A program made the translations under genes and the position numbers. From Apostichopus japonicus (Eukaryota; Echinodermata; Holothuroidea; Aspidochirotida; Stichopodidae): DNA of 64,000 bases. Within the stretch, counting starts at the first letter, position 1, and every line of letters starts with the position of its first letter. This document shows, one piece after another, positions 34,241 through 45,349 of the stretch. The notes under the pieces are model-generated. The model was given only the letters and a program-made list of their open reading frames with translations, ran no database searches and had not been told where the DNA came from. Where the stretch lies: the NCBI RefSeq assembly GCF_037975245.1, contig NC_092578.1, positions 10,398,359 through 10,462,358 on the forward strand, in the 5' to 3' direction.

Positions 34241-37200
34241 AGCGAGCATGTACAACACTGTTGAAACGTTTGGGACTTCTGGGTATATGAAATCAATAAA
34301 TTGTCAGTAGAAGTGTTGCATGGACCAGGCGACCTTCGCTAATAATGACAGTTCTTATTGATTTAAAGCAAAATTTCATGCCTAATTATTGAGTTCCCAT
34401 ATTGTTTCAATTTTGCATTTTCATTATATGTCGCAATCCTCAGATTTTATACAACAGGGTAAGTTTGATGAGCTATATATAACCATGCATACACGAACAA
34501 AAAGCATGGCTAAAATGTAAAGTCGAAAACTATACTGCACATGCTCCAAGGCATGAGCAACGAAGAAGGGATAGGGAGGGGTGGATCCGATGGACAACTC
34601 CGTGAAAACTTAACAAAGATTTAGCTGGTACAGGTACCTTACACAAAACTGAAGTCCGTACAGACGGAATGTGCAGGGGTGTCGGACTTGAATTCAAATG
34701 GTACCTTTGCACTGTATGCACTCCTTTGAAATAAATATATAAAGAGAATACTTTTTGTGACACTTAAGACGTTATAGCTTTATTCCTATATAGTTATTCT
34801 CGGAACATTAACATTGGCTTCATAATGAACATTTAAATTTGTTCACTGGCTGGTAGCGTTCCCGTTATAACTTTTCCGTTCTGAAGAAAAGACACAGGCG
34901 CATATTTCATATACCGATTAGGAATTTCCTTTGAGCACCAATTGATAATATAAGCTATTAATTTGAAGAGACAAATAAAAAAAAACAATCGAAAACTTGA
35001 CATTTAAGCAGCGTATAAGTTTCGTAGTGCCCAGATAAATGTTAACTTATAATCACGTATAACAAATGGGAAAAGTTTGTACGTTAGACTAATTTGAACC
35101 AACTTTGACTAGTCTATAGTCTAATGCAGTGTAATAAGATTTTTAATCGATCGATACAATATCAATCATGTTATCAAATTCAGCGCAAAAAAATGCTTTC
35201 TAGAATGTTAAGTTTATAAAGGTTCGTAATCTGCAATTTAATACTTAAATTAAAGCGAAATATAATTGTAAACAAAAAGTGATAAGCATACCACGGTGCC
35301 TGCAGTTAAAATTAAAAGTTATTCACTTATTTTTCTTTTTATCAGTCTTTGCATTCTTCATTAGTCATGCAATTCTTTTTGTTTAACTACTTGTATAAGC
35401 AGAACTCATAATGATCTTACACAATCTAGTTGTGTATCATTGCATAACATTTAAGACCGTAGAGACTATGAGAAGTTGTTGCAAAGCTGTCGAATATCCT
35501 GCAACAGGTCGCACAGGACATAACAGTGGCGGATAAAATCGACCAACTAATCACGACGCCTTCTATTAGAAGTGATCATTATAGAGGCTGTGCCTTTGTC
35601 TAACTTCTATTGTCTAACGACTGGGTGGAGCATCAGTTCTGCGTTTAGGTGCCAACTTTATTGACAAACCATACATTGATCTCACAACACGTGTTGCTAA
35701 AACGCACAGGATGAATTCAAATAGTTGAGTGGCTCCGAAAGCCTAGCGACTTAACTGTCATCCTTTTCTGGTAATATCAATTCTGGGCATATAAATCATA
35801 ATAAAAAGATTATTCTGTGTTATTATTTAGACTGTTTCGATAGTTTCCTCAAATAATACATTACTAACAGTAGCTAAGAGTAACACTAAGTTTTGAATAA
35901 TTTTAATAGAACAACCAGTTATTGTTATCGAGGGACAGTCATTTTTGGCATCAATGCAGTGAAATTTGGTGACATCATATAGTTTATAAGGATATTTCTG
36001 AAATGGGGTACAACTTTTAAAGTTTAGTTAAGTTAAACATTCCCATACTATTGATGACTTTAAAGACCAGTTTCCAGCCAGTGGCGTTGTCAGACCCTAC
36101 GAGGGTCAAGTGGATGACAGAGGGTGATGATAATTTCAATTCTGTATAGTTTTCCACAGTAGTATACACTTTACAAATGGCGAATAACTACTGGGATTAC
36201 AAGGGGAATGGGTAGTGGAAGCTGAATTTCTAGTGGGGGTACATTAGGAAGGGTAAAGGGGTGTGGTGAGTTGAGTTGAAAATTACCTTAAATAATAGTA
36301 ATTGATTCGCTAGATTTTGACAATATACAAAACATGGCTAAGGACGTATTTCATTCTACCCCTAGTGAACCCGAACGGGAAAATATTGTAGAAAATCTAT
36401 AGATACTTGGCATGGAGAACGAAATATGTATGCTGCTTGGAAAATCATTTGAACTTTCCAAACTGCAAAGTTTTATTGTATGTGATGCTTGCAATCGATG
36501 TGCAAATAGAATGACGGAAACACATAAGGAAACAAATGACTCCATTCATCACGTGACCTGAAATTTTAGGAACGCTCATGTCGCAATTCTCTCTATATAG
36601 GAACTCTACTGGTCAACAGTATCTGCAGAACTTATAAACAAAACTTGTTTTCATGATATCTTACAAGGAAAACATTTGCTTATTTCCTGTTAGGGTGACG
36701 TCATCCATCAAACCTCAATACAGTTATGCATCCTGGTTTAAAGATACTAAGATAGCTCTGTATTTTAAATATTCAAGAAAACAACTTTAGCGGTAATTAT
36801 AGCCTTTTGACTTTAAAAAAATATAATGTTATGATTGTTTATTCGATCAAATAAAAACAAGAATTAATCTTTCTGGGTTTTTTTTCAAAACAAGAGATTA
36901 TAAATAACATTGTGAAAACTATGTTTGCTATAAGAAGGAGCATAAGGCAAGGACAAAATGAAATGGGAGGAAAAGAAATGACACCGTATTTGCGCAGACG
37001 TCTGTTTTGTTTTTTTGTTTTTTTTTTTGCTCAAATAAATGGATAAAATGCTCAGAAATATTGCCAAACCAAACATATTTATCAAAAGAAGTTTATCTGA
37101 GCTTCTGTAACGTTGCGGAACTTAACTATTGTGTGACAATATACGTGTTATGTATTGAGATAAAGATTGGTTTTAGCCCGAACCTAACTGTCATGTTAGG

Positions 37201-37380
37201 CCTGGGGAAAGGATAAATTCAACTATAGGCTACAAAGTACAATATTGTGCCTTGTCTGGTCCAGTTGTGTGTGAAAACATGGCTTAATTGACGGCCGGGC
37301 TTCGGAATTTGCGGTAACGGTCGACGCGATGGTTGCGCATTCAAAATGGAAATGGGAAAGTCGCAGTTTTGTGACGCGGT
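34241..37380. other. intergenic DNA upstream of the SCO-spondin-like gene
   Basis: No gene recognised. Short ORFs only. A CpG-richer stretch begins near 37,270 and goes to about 37,580; it might be a promoter of an unseen non-coding 5' exon of the Kelch gene, but this is a guess. Confidence 0.5.
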
Positions 37381-37382
37381 TC

Positions 37383-37420
37383 ACCCACTGATCTACACTA
37401 ACAGATGTAGATCAGTGGGT
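37383..37420 (+). repeat. perfect 15-bp hairpin
   Basis: ACCCACTGATCTACA (37,383-37,397) and its exact complement (37,406-37,420) separated by an 8-base loop. It lies in the CpG-rich patch. No longer precursor-like stem around it, so a microRNA is not supported. Confidence 0.7.
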
Positions 37421-37480
37421 TCACCTTCACCTTCGAGCGTCTAGCCTATAACTTGTTAAAGCGTGCTTGAGGACGCGCGA

Positions 37481-37506
37481 TATATATATATATATATATA
37501 TATATA
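37481..37506. repeat. (TA)13 microsatellite
   Basis: Uninterrupted TA dinucleotides directly after a GCGCGA stretch. Confidence 0.95.
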
Positions 37507-38554
37507 CTACATTGTGCCTAGGCGCGTAGCCTATGTCTATTCCCTGAGTCGAAGCGCGCAAGAGGATAAAGTCGGCCTATAGCCTAGACTACGTATAATT
37601 AATTACGTACGTACCTTCGTGCGACATTAGAATTTCACTGATTGACAATGATTGGTAATAGTGTAAAAGTTAGTATAAAATGGACTAGAAAAAAGAGGAA
37701 AATTTCACAATAATTTTATCACTGTTAAAAGTGTGATTCTGGAGTCAGGACTCCGAGCCCATAGTTTTGTTCAGTGTAGGGTAACAAAAGAATGTAGTCA
37801 TGTTAACTTCAAAAACCGTATTGCCAGATTGCATAGCTCATAATAAATTTGTTCATTTGAAATCAGTGTTTGCTGGCGATTAGATATACAACTCCGTGGA
37901 TTCCCTCTATTTTTTCAGTGATGTGCAATAGGTTGCTACATGTGAATCAAACAATGTGTAATGACCCTTACACTTTCAAGGACAGTAACTTAAAACACAC
38001 GACTATACTTGAAGTCGATTACACGGAAGAAGAAGTTAGGGCTGATGAATTTATGTACAAATCCAATTGTTGTTATCATTGAATATGACCAGTACGTTCA
38101 TTTAAGGGGTAGGGATGTTAAAATATTAAAGTCATCCACTTTTGTCGGACTGTATTTATACCGTATCTTTGTGTTATGCATTAGTGTTATTTGGTGAAAC
38201 CTCAAGAAATGACCATGAAAAGACCACTAAGACGCGACTTAGTGCTTTGTGAAACAGGCCCCTGATCTGGTAATTAGTGTTCTAGCTCCCATCCATACCC
38301 GTACCCCCGTTTACGACTCATAGAAATATGCCCCTTCACACTCGAGGACGAAAGCAGCGTTACAGTACACGCACCATACATTCATATTTGTGAAGTACGT
38401 CAGAGGGGATTTAAGGACTCGATGGGATCTCAAACGCCATGTTGCATCCCACCGGGCAATAAACGTCAATAGACGCCCTTAACTACTACGACATTCAATT
38501 GGCCTTGAAAAATTTGGCTTTAGACGTCGAAGAGGAAGAACTGCTCGATGCGGA

Positions 38555-38925
38555 TATGGCAAGCCATGTGTGCAATAACTCGATAAACCGAGTTTATCGC
38601 CGTTAAACTCTGTTTTTCGATTGATAAACTCAGTTTATAAACTAAGATTATATCGGCGATAAACCGAGTTTATCAAATGGGAACTATGTTTTTCGCTCGA
38701 TAATTATCGATAATCTCTGTTTATCGATAAACTGATTTTATCAATAAACTCGGTTTATCGAATTGGATATGGCACGCCACATGGGCAATAATTCGATAAA
38801 ATTCGAAAAACCGAGTTTATCGCCGTTAACTCTTTTTTCGATCGATAAACTGAGTTTATCGATAAACTCAGTTTATCGCTCGATAAACTCGGTTTATCGA
38901 ATTATTGCACATGTGACTTGCCATA
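38555..38925. mobile_element. palindrome-filled inverted-repeat element A (TATGGCAAG ends)
   Basis: The left end TATGGCAAGCCATGTGTGCA mirrors the right end, whose complement reads TATGGCAAGTCACATGTGCA, over about 24 bp. Between them lie repeated near-palindromes of the form GATAAACTC-GGTTTATC in both orientations, many flanked by TCGA. A third copy of the end sequence (TATGGCACGCCAC at 38,768) interrupts the middle, so the element may be two fused copies. Flanks read GCGGA/ACGGA, an imperfect target-site duplication. Non-coding. Confidence 0.75.
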
Positions 38926-39559
38926 CACGGATGAGCTCTCAAATTCAACAGTTGTCAGGTAAATTACCTTATTGATAATACAAAATATTTGTAATCGTCT
39001 CCGTTTGTATTGTGATGTGGTACCATTTTGTATTATATTCGTCAGTATCATATCATCTTCATCGTCAATATTGAATTTCATTAAAATTAGCGACTATTAA
39101 TATTGTTATCCTTTATTTAAAAAGGACAAATAGCCGCCCTCAAAAACAACAAAGGGAATCATCTTCAGGACGTCTTGAGGATGAAGATGCAAGAGATTTC
39201 CCGTTGAAGTCAGGGACGCGCTTGGAGGAAACGAATCTATTCTTCGTGTGTATCAAGACAATTGGGGTGCGATGAGAGCGCTAATATAGTTTAAGCTACG
39301 TATAACTTTGGATGAACTTCATTTGACACACAGTGCGTTCAAAACATTGTATATGATACAGCTCAAACCAACCGTTCAAAATGAATGTGTCTTTTTTGGG
39401 TTATGTTAAGCAATTGATTGACCGTGGGACTCCACTTTACCATATAGTTCTTAGAACAATAGTTCAGTTTTGGTGTAATACATAGAAGCTATGATATTGA
39501 TGTGTTTTTAGATCAATTCGATACCAAAGACAGAAAAACTGTTTGTCGTGTTCACTCAA

Positions 39560-39560
<1 letters not shown>
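38926..39560. other. intergenic, no supported feature
   Basis: Unannotated DNA between inverted-repeat element A and the Penelope-like remnant. No homology recognised. Confidence 0.5.

Positions 39561-39621
<61 letters not shown>
39561..39621. repeat. (TA)30 microsatellite at the 5' edge of the Penelope-like element
   Basis: About 60 bases of pure TA. Immediately after it the reverse-transcriptase reading frame starts in mid-domain, so the repeat marks the truncation point or has expanded there. The tyrosine-isoleucine ORFs here are artefacts. Confidence 0.95.
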
Positions 39622-39624
<3 letters not shown>

Positions 39625-40960
39625 ACATATTATATTCTTATAGATACATTGACGATTTATTTTTTGTCTGGCCACATGGTGAAGAATCTCTTAAGTCTTC
39701 TTCGACCATGTTAATTCTTTTCATACAGCATTACATTTCCTTTCGAAGTTTCTAAACACCAAATATCATTCCTAGATGTTCCGGTCAAAATGGATGGCAA
39801 TTCCTTAACCACTTCGGTCTATTATAAGCCCACTGATATTCATATGTATTTGCACTTTTATAGTTTTCACCCACATAATCTCAAGAGTTATATTTTTTAC
39901 AGCCAATGACTTAGATTTAAACGCATTTGCTCCCACCCACGTGATTTTGAACACCAGGTATCCATTTTAACTGATTATTTCTTGAACGTCGGATATCCCC
40001 TTTACTTAATTAGACAAGGTATATCCAGGGCCGACAAGTTGAGCCGTGAGGAATTATTAAAATACAAGTCTAAAAGTCTTAACACACGCATTCCGTTTGT
40101 TACCAGTTACAATCCCCTCATCATATCCTTTTATTCGCTCCATCAAACAGGAATTTGCTGTGTTCCAAGACGATCAATCTGTAGGAGAATCGTTTAAGGT
40201 ACCCCCCCCCCCCCATGCTAGAATTTCGTCAAACCCCCAACATTAAATTTCTACTCACTTCCTCCAGACTCCCTCACTCAGATTCCACCTCCGCAGGCAA
40301 TTTCCCTTGCGGTAAACCTCGTTGCCAAATATGCCCCATATTACCCAAGGCACCGTGGTCAAAATTCTCAATGTTGACTATAGGCTATAGGACCCCCTTC
40401 CCTCTCTTGTGATTCTAGTAATGTTATTACATTTTCTACTGTGTACTTTGCAAAGAGGGCAATTATGTAGGTGAAACAGGCCTGTTCCGCTTACGTTTTA
40501 ATAATCACAAAAAATCTATTCGTGATAATTTTGTAGGATTCACAGTTTCCGAACATTTCAATCTTCATAGTCATTCCCTCAAAAACCTAAAATGTATTTT
40601 AATTGCATCGAACTTCAAATCCGCTACTGAACGTAAACGTAAAGAAATCGATTGGATCTTTCGTATTAATTCCCACATCACCGGCCTCAGCAAAGACTCG
40701 GGACCCCTTAACAACTATCAGCCCTACAAACATATGTATAATCTTTGCTCCTTAATCCGCTTCCTGTATAGTCATGGTTTATTTGGTTCTAATTCAATCA
40801 ATGCAACTTACACTTATCTAGCGTCATACTTTCATTGTGTTACATTTTGTACTTTTCATTCGACTGCCAAGTATTGCTGACGAAGGTCCCAGAGGGACCG
40901 AAAATTCCAATATATTTTCTAAAACTTTACTCCTTATTTGTCAATTATGAGTCATATCTT
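39622..40960 (+). pseudogene. Penelope-like retroelement remnant: reverse transcriptase and GIY-YIG endonuclease
   Basis: Decayed copy on the plus strand. The reverse transcriptase starts abruptly with YRYIDDLFFVWPHGEESL (catalytic YIDD, about 39,640-39,690). After a frameshift it continues through DVPVKMDGNSLTTSVYYKPT and YPLYLIRQGISRAD. Next comes the CGKPRCQICP cysteine segment (about 40,310-40,345), then a GIY-YIG nuclease opening YCVLCKEGNYVGETG (40,437 onward) and including ERKRKEIDWIFRIN. At least two frameshifts and several stops, so it is dead. RT plus GIY-YIG is diagnostic of Penelope-like elements. The 5' part of the RT is missing. Confidence 0.85.
40871..40915 (+). ncRNA. hammerhead-ribozyme-like motif of the Penelope-like element
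   Basis: CTGACGA (40,877-40,883), one A, a perfect 6-bp stem GGTCCC/GGGACC with an AGA loop (40,885-40,899), then GAAA (40,900-40,903) and ATTC. The core CUGANGA-stem II-GAAA is that of a hammerhead. Stem III would be the minimal 2-bp A-A/T-T and TTC the cleavage triplet. TATTG before and CAATA after can pair as stem I. Minimal-stem-III hammerheads are established in metazoan Penelope-like elements. Activity is not shown; the extra A before stem II is a departure from the canonical core. Confidence 0.6.
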
Positions 40961-41189
40961 ATTTCTCTGGTTTTCTCTTATAATAATATATGTATGTACA
41001 GTAGGTGTGAAACTAACTAGTGATAAGATATAGGACAGTTCATGGTCAATATCGTCCACAGCAGGTAGTCAGTATCTGTCAACGCAGGGGTCACTCCTAG
41101 GAGTCGCTCACATCAAGTTGTCAGCATTGAAGCAGTGTAGTGACATGCATAAGGTATAATAACTGTATGTGGTGGATATCACACTGTTA

Positions 41190-41460
41190 GGAACAAAGGC
41201 CTCTAGTTTTTGTGGAGGTCAAAGGTCCTTTGGGGTCACCAGGGGTCAAATTGTGTAAACCCTGTAAACACGATATCTCAAGAAGAAAAGCTTGGATCAA
41301 TCTCGTATTTCGCTTGTAGGAGTACAACATTAAGTTCAAGATCCCTATTGTTTTTGGTGGAGGTCCAAGTCTATTTGGTGTCACTAGAGGTCAAATTGTG
41401 AAAACCTTGTAAACACTATATCTCAAGAAGGGAAGGTTGGACGAATCTCATATTTAGTAT
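41190..41460 (+). repeat. AGGTCA-type dispersed tandem repeat, two units
   Basis: AGGTCAAAGGTCC at 41,216 and AGGTCCAAGTCT at 41,361 (145-bp period), each followed by a 'ggtcac-aggtcaaattgtg' phrase, 'ccttgtaaacac' and 'atatctcaagaag'. Same family as the Kelch intron repeats. Confidence 0.75.
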
Positions 41461-41521
41461 GTAGTTGGTACGTAGTTAGATGAGAGCATATTTTCCTACA
41501 TGCGTAAGTATAAGTGTGCCC

Positions 41522-41962
41522 AATGTTAACGGAGAGAGATGGGTCTTTGGTATGGTGGACAAGAGTACCTCACCATCAACAGGATACATGGAGATTGTCG
41601 AAAGACGAGATGCAGTCAGTCTTCTATCCATAAACCAACGCCACGTCAAGCCAGGCACCGAAAGACACTTGAACCAGTGGCGTGCGTATGCTGTCAATGG
41701 CTCACTGGCTCAGTCAATGGCTCTGGTTCTTCCACCAGACAGTCAACCACTCCCTCAAATTTGTTGATCCGGGTGTGAACACCCAGGCTATCGATGGCTA
41801 TTGGGCAAAAATAGAGATGGCGATGAAGGCAACGAAGGGACTCAACAGGGATCACATTCCCCGGTACCTATAGACGAGCAGATGTGGGGACAACAATACG
41901 ACGACGATGCCTTCACAAATATACTGGCCCACATCACGACATCAGAGAACAATCTCCAGTGA
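41522..41962 (+). pseudogene. IS1595/Merlin-type transposase remnant
   Basis: Plus-strand frames contain RWVFGMVDKSTSPSTGYMEI, then ERRDAVSLL, HLNQWRAY and, in another frame, VNHSLKFVDPGVNTQ and IDGYWAKI. A third frame holds the C-terminal DEQMWGQQY-type tail. This is the order of the DDE domain of IS1595/ISXO2-type transposases, to which eukaryotic Merlin elements belong. Two frameshifts separate the pieces. The residues usually reading SD-x-W-x-AY and E-x-x-W are N and D/G here, so catalytic acids are lost. The N-terminal part is absent; it starts right after the AGGTCA repeat. Confidence 0.65.
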
Positions 41963-42121
41963 AAATACTCCATGTCCGATACCTACAAAAACAAAAGAAT
42001 ATTACTCTATACAGAAGAAAAAATAATCCAAGATCCACGCCTGGGGTTGTGTGACCGCAAATGGAGGTAATGCTGCGTCCTGTCTGTAAATTTGCCGACA
42101 CTGAATGATACACCTGCTGCG

Positions 42122-42652
42122 CGAGCGTATGGCAAGCCGTTTTAACATTTACCTCGCAAGTCGACTTAAGGCGAATACATTTCACTTAAGTGAAATGTTA
42201 TTCCACTTAAGTAAAATGTATTCCACTTAAGTGGAATTCAATTTCACTTAAGTGGAAATGGACATTTCTATTTCACTTAAGTGGAAATGCATTCCACTTA
42301 AGTGGAATTGTATTTCACTTAAGTGGAAATGCATCCACTTAAGTGGAATTGTATTTCACTTAAGTGGAATGCATTTCCACTTAAGTGGAATACAATTCCA
42401 CTGAAGTGGAATGCAATTCCACTTAAGTGAAATAGAATTTAGCTCAAGTAAAATGCAGTGACAAGTTGATGAATTCAGCTTAAGTAAAATACAATTAAGC
42501 TTAAGTGGAATGGTATTCCACTTAAGTGAAATAGAATTCCACTTAAGTTAAATAGTATTCTGCTTAAGTGAAATTGAATTCCACATAAGTGAAATGTATT
42601 CGACTTAAGTCGAATTGCGAGGTAAATGTTAAAACGGCTTGCCATACGAGCG
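42122..42652. mobile_element. palindrome-filled inverted-repeat element B (TATGGCAAG ends, CTTAAG array)
   Basis: Perfect terminal inverted repeats: 42,127-42,159 is the exact complement of 42,615-42,647. Outer ends are TATGGCAAGCCG and CGGCTTGCCATA. CGAGCG precedes and follows the element (42,122-42,127 and 42,647-42,652), a clean 6-bp target-site duplication. The interior is an array of palindromes of the form ATTCCACTTAAGTGGAAT, with about 18 CTTAAG centres by eye spaced roughly 20-30 bp. No protein is encoded; the ORFs crossing it only translate the array. Confidence 0.85.
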
Positions 42653-43117
42653 AGAGCTGCAACGAACTTGTTTTCAGTTATGTTTGATGAACGACTTTTT
42701 ACCTGATTCGCGAGCCATAACTGCAGGTACACTGCAGAAAAAACATCAGTGCAGTGCATGCAGCAAGCCTGGTAGCATGACATGTGTGAATTGCATAACA
42801 CCTGATTCAAGTCAAGATAGCCTATCCTGAACCCGTAAACTCAGGGAACGATGTTAGTAGTCGACCCATTTATAAAAAAAAATGTCGTTCTTCTTCCACA
42901 TATTGAGGAGTGTGACCTATTTTGTCCATCAGTAACGTATACCGTGTAGGAAGAAAGGCCGTGTTCTCCAAGAGGTCAAATAGGTGCTCACTGCTACAGT
43001 GACTTTGATGTTATTGTTAACACTAATTTGGTAAATAGCCGTACGTACACTACTACTAGTTGTACTAATACTACAACTTACAAGCCTTAACCATATCATT
43101 ATTGTGTAAAAGTAGGC

Positions 43118-43170
43118 CTAAGTGGGCCTGACGTTTCGATCCTAACAGGATCTTCTTCAGATGCAGAATT
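43118..43170 (-). ncRNA. second hammerhead-ribozyme-like motif, solo
   Basis: On the minus strand: CTGAAGA (43,160-43,154), one A, a perfect 6-bp stem GATCCT/AGGATC with a GTT loop, then GAAACGTC (43,137-43,130). Same architecture as the motif at 40,877, including the extra A and a 2-bp stem III (AC/GT) with cleavage triplet GTC. Stem I is not convincing and no Penelope-like coding sequence is adjacent, so this is probably a solo remnant. Confidence 0.5.
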
Positions 43171-43199
43171 ATATTATCGTAGGGGTAGGCCCAACACCT

Positions 43200-45340
43200 G
43201 CCTACTGTATATTAGCGTTACGTCACGTTCGGGTTACACTTCCACCCTTCTGCAAAACATAATTTAAAAATTCTATATTTTTCATGATTTATTTTATTGT
43301 GAAAGTGAATTTCAAAATGTCAGTGTTAATCAAGTTGCAACTGAGTAATCAAGGAGCACTAACAAAAGTTACAATGACTAGCCTAAGTCTAACTAAACTA
43401 TAGCCTGTATAGGCTATTTTGTCGAAGTTGACAAAAACGTCAGAGTCAATATCTTCGGAAAGAGTCCAAAACGTCGGGTTTACAACTAGGCCTATTAAGT
43501 ATTAGTTCTTGGAAGGTTATAACTGTATGTATTTCTTAAGTACGACAGACATTTATTATCGAAGATGATAAAAAATGCACACATTAGTACAGCAGAAATT
43601 GAAAGCTATAATGGATCACACTACTACATTATATGTATGTTATATTTTAGTTTTTTTCATTTCTTTTTGGTTTTGTCAACTATAATCTGGAGTTAACTAC
43701 TGTATACTAATTTTGGGGAAACAATTATAATTCCCCCTCCCCCTCTGACCATTTCATTTGCGGCACTACTGTCCCGACATGATGTTTGATTTTGGTTGTT
43801 TAGTAACCAAAAGGTAAGCCTACCACAATGGCCTGAGTTCAAGTTGAGCTTAATTAGGAGAATAAGGTTTAACAGCATTATTATGTTGTAATCCAATTAA
43901 GTTCCAAATGCACCATACACATTACTGTCCATGCGTAGTATATGGACTGGCTTCCATTCCTTTTCCATAATAGACTTACAAACACAACATCACTTGTAAC
44001 TCGAAAATGGAAGGAGATACTTTTTCTTCAGTAGTCTAGTGATTTCCATAATTCATTTTGAAAATATTTTTTTAAAAATTGGTTGTTTTTAGACAATCCA
44101 ACTTACTTTGCCTGCCTTAGAAGTGAGATACCCAATCTGCGAAATTATACCAGTAAAATGTATGGTTCCGTTAAGTTATCCCCATAACAACCTACCCTCA
44201 TCGGCCCCATCCCTACTTAGTAGTGTTGTATGTCATTACTCTTGGTAATGACCACCTCCCATTCTGTCTCCGCATTGACTTTATCTACATCTTCTAGTAA
44301 TGCATCAAAAAAGAAATTAAGAATTGAAGTTTTACGTGAAAACTGACAAAAAACTTAAACTTTTAGAACCAACCCAAACCAAAAATTTAAATCCCAACCC
44401 TTCCTTTTCCGAGTTGATATTTACTCATTTGGAAAAAGCATACTGTAGCATGAAGTTGTACTGAATAACAGTTGTCACCTATCAATGTTAGATAAAAGAA
44501 CTGGAGGTTCGTGACCTGAAGGCTGAAACCTCCATTGATAAATGAAGAAATAAGGTACTAAGAATACCAAACATTGTTATGCAAATTTGTCCGGTAGTGA
44601 CGTCCAGATTGTAAAGTGCCTTGTGCCAGGAACGCATTCCCCACCCAAACAAATAATGTGATTATGACTAACTTGACAAGAAAATGTGACACGCATCACA
44701 AGTGTAAAATATTCTGATGACTATGATGTAAATTGTAGTAATAAATTTGGGAAATTGGATTCATTATACATGTAAACAGTTTGGATCATTCAGAGAGATG
44801 TCTTAATTAGTCTTAACTCTAACATAATAATGATAATAATTGGAAAGGTTTCTAACTGGTTCTTAATGCAAATACAGTGTGGATACACTGTAGTAAAGAT
44901 GAAACCAGTTCATAGTTCAAAAGCACCATAATCACATTCACCAAACCAACAGGATTGTAGCAAGGGTACTTGCTTTCAATGCCAACAACATATTCTGATG
45001 GCAGCCAAGTACACATGTTTGCTGGGGTTTGAGAAATTAGCAGGATGGTAAGAGGATGTAATGCTCCTACCTCTTGAACATGGCAATGAGTTAATAAGCT
45101 TTTTGGTGTTCAAGTTAAATTTTAACCAACACAAAGTACCATAAATAGCAAAAAGAATAGATCTTATTTTACAAAAGTAAACATTCAATATAATTTTACA
45201 TCCATATTTCCTTATTATGTGCATTATTCAAGAAACAGTGGTAATACATCTTGTTTAATGCAAACATTCACAAAAACTCATGTTCCCTAGCTGAAAACTT
45301 TATGATATTATGTGATTTAGACACAGTACTAGTCAACATT
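43200..45340. other. intergenic DNA, no recognised feature
   Basis: AT-rich unannotated sequence between the element cluster and the Kelch gene. Non-coding 5' exons of the Kelch gene could lie here; I cannot place them. Confidence 0.5.
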
Positions 45341-45349
45341 TTCAGAAGT

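Noticed and set aside
39502-39755. Two plus ORFs rich in tyrosine-isoleucine
   Set aside because: They translate the (TA)30 microsatellite. Only the downstream YRYIDD part is meaningful and is annotated as Penelope-like.
42475-42810. Minus ORF with repeated LSGI-type units
   Set aside because: A reading of the palindrome array of element B, not a protein.
42639-42830. Plus ORF with CSACSKPGSMTCVNC, like a zinc ribbon
   Set aside because: It begins within the terminal repeat of element B, is short, and rejoining across the insertion site gives no longer frame. Too weak to call.
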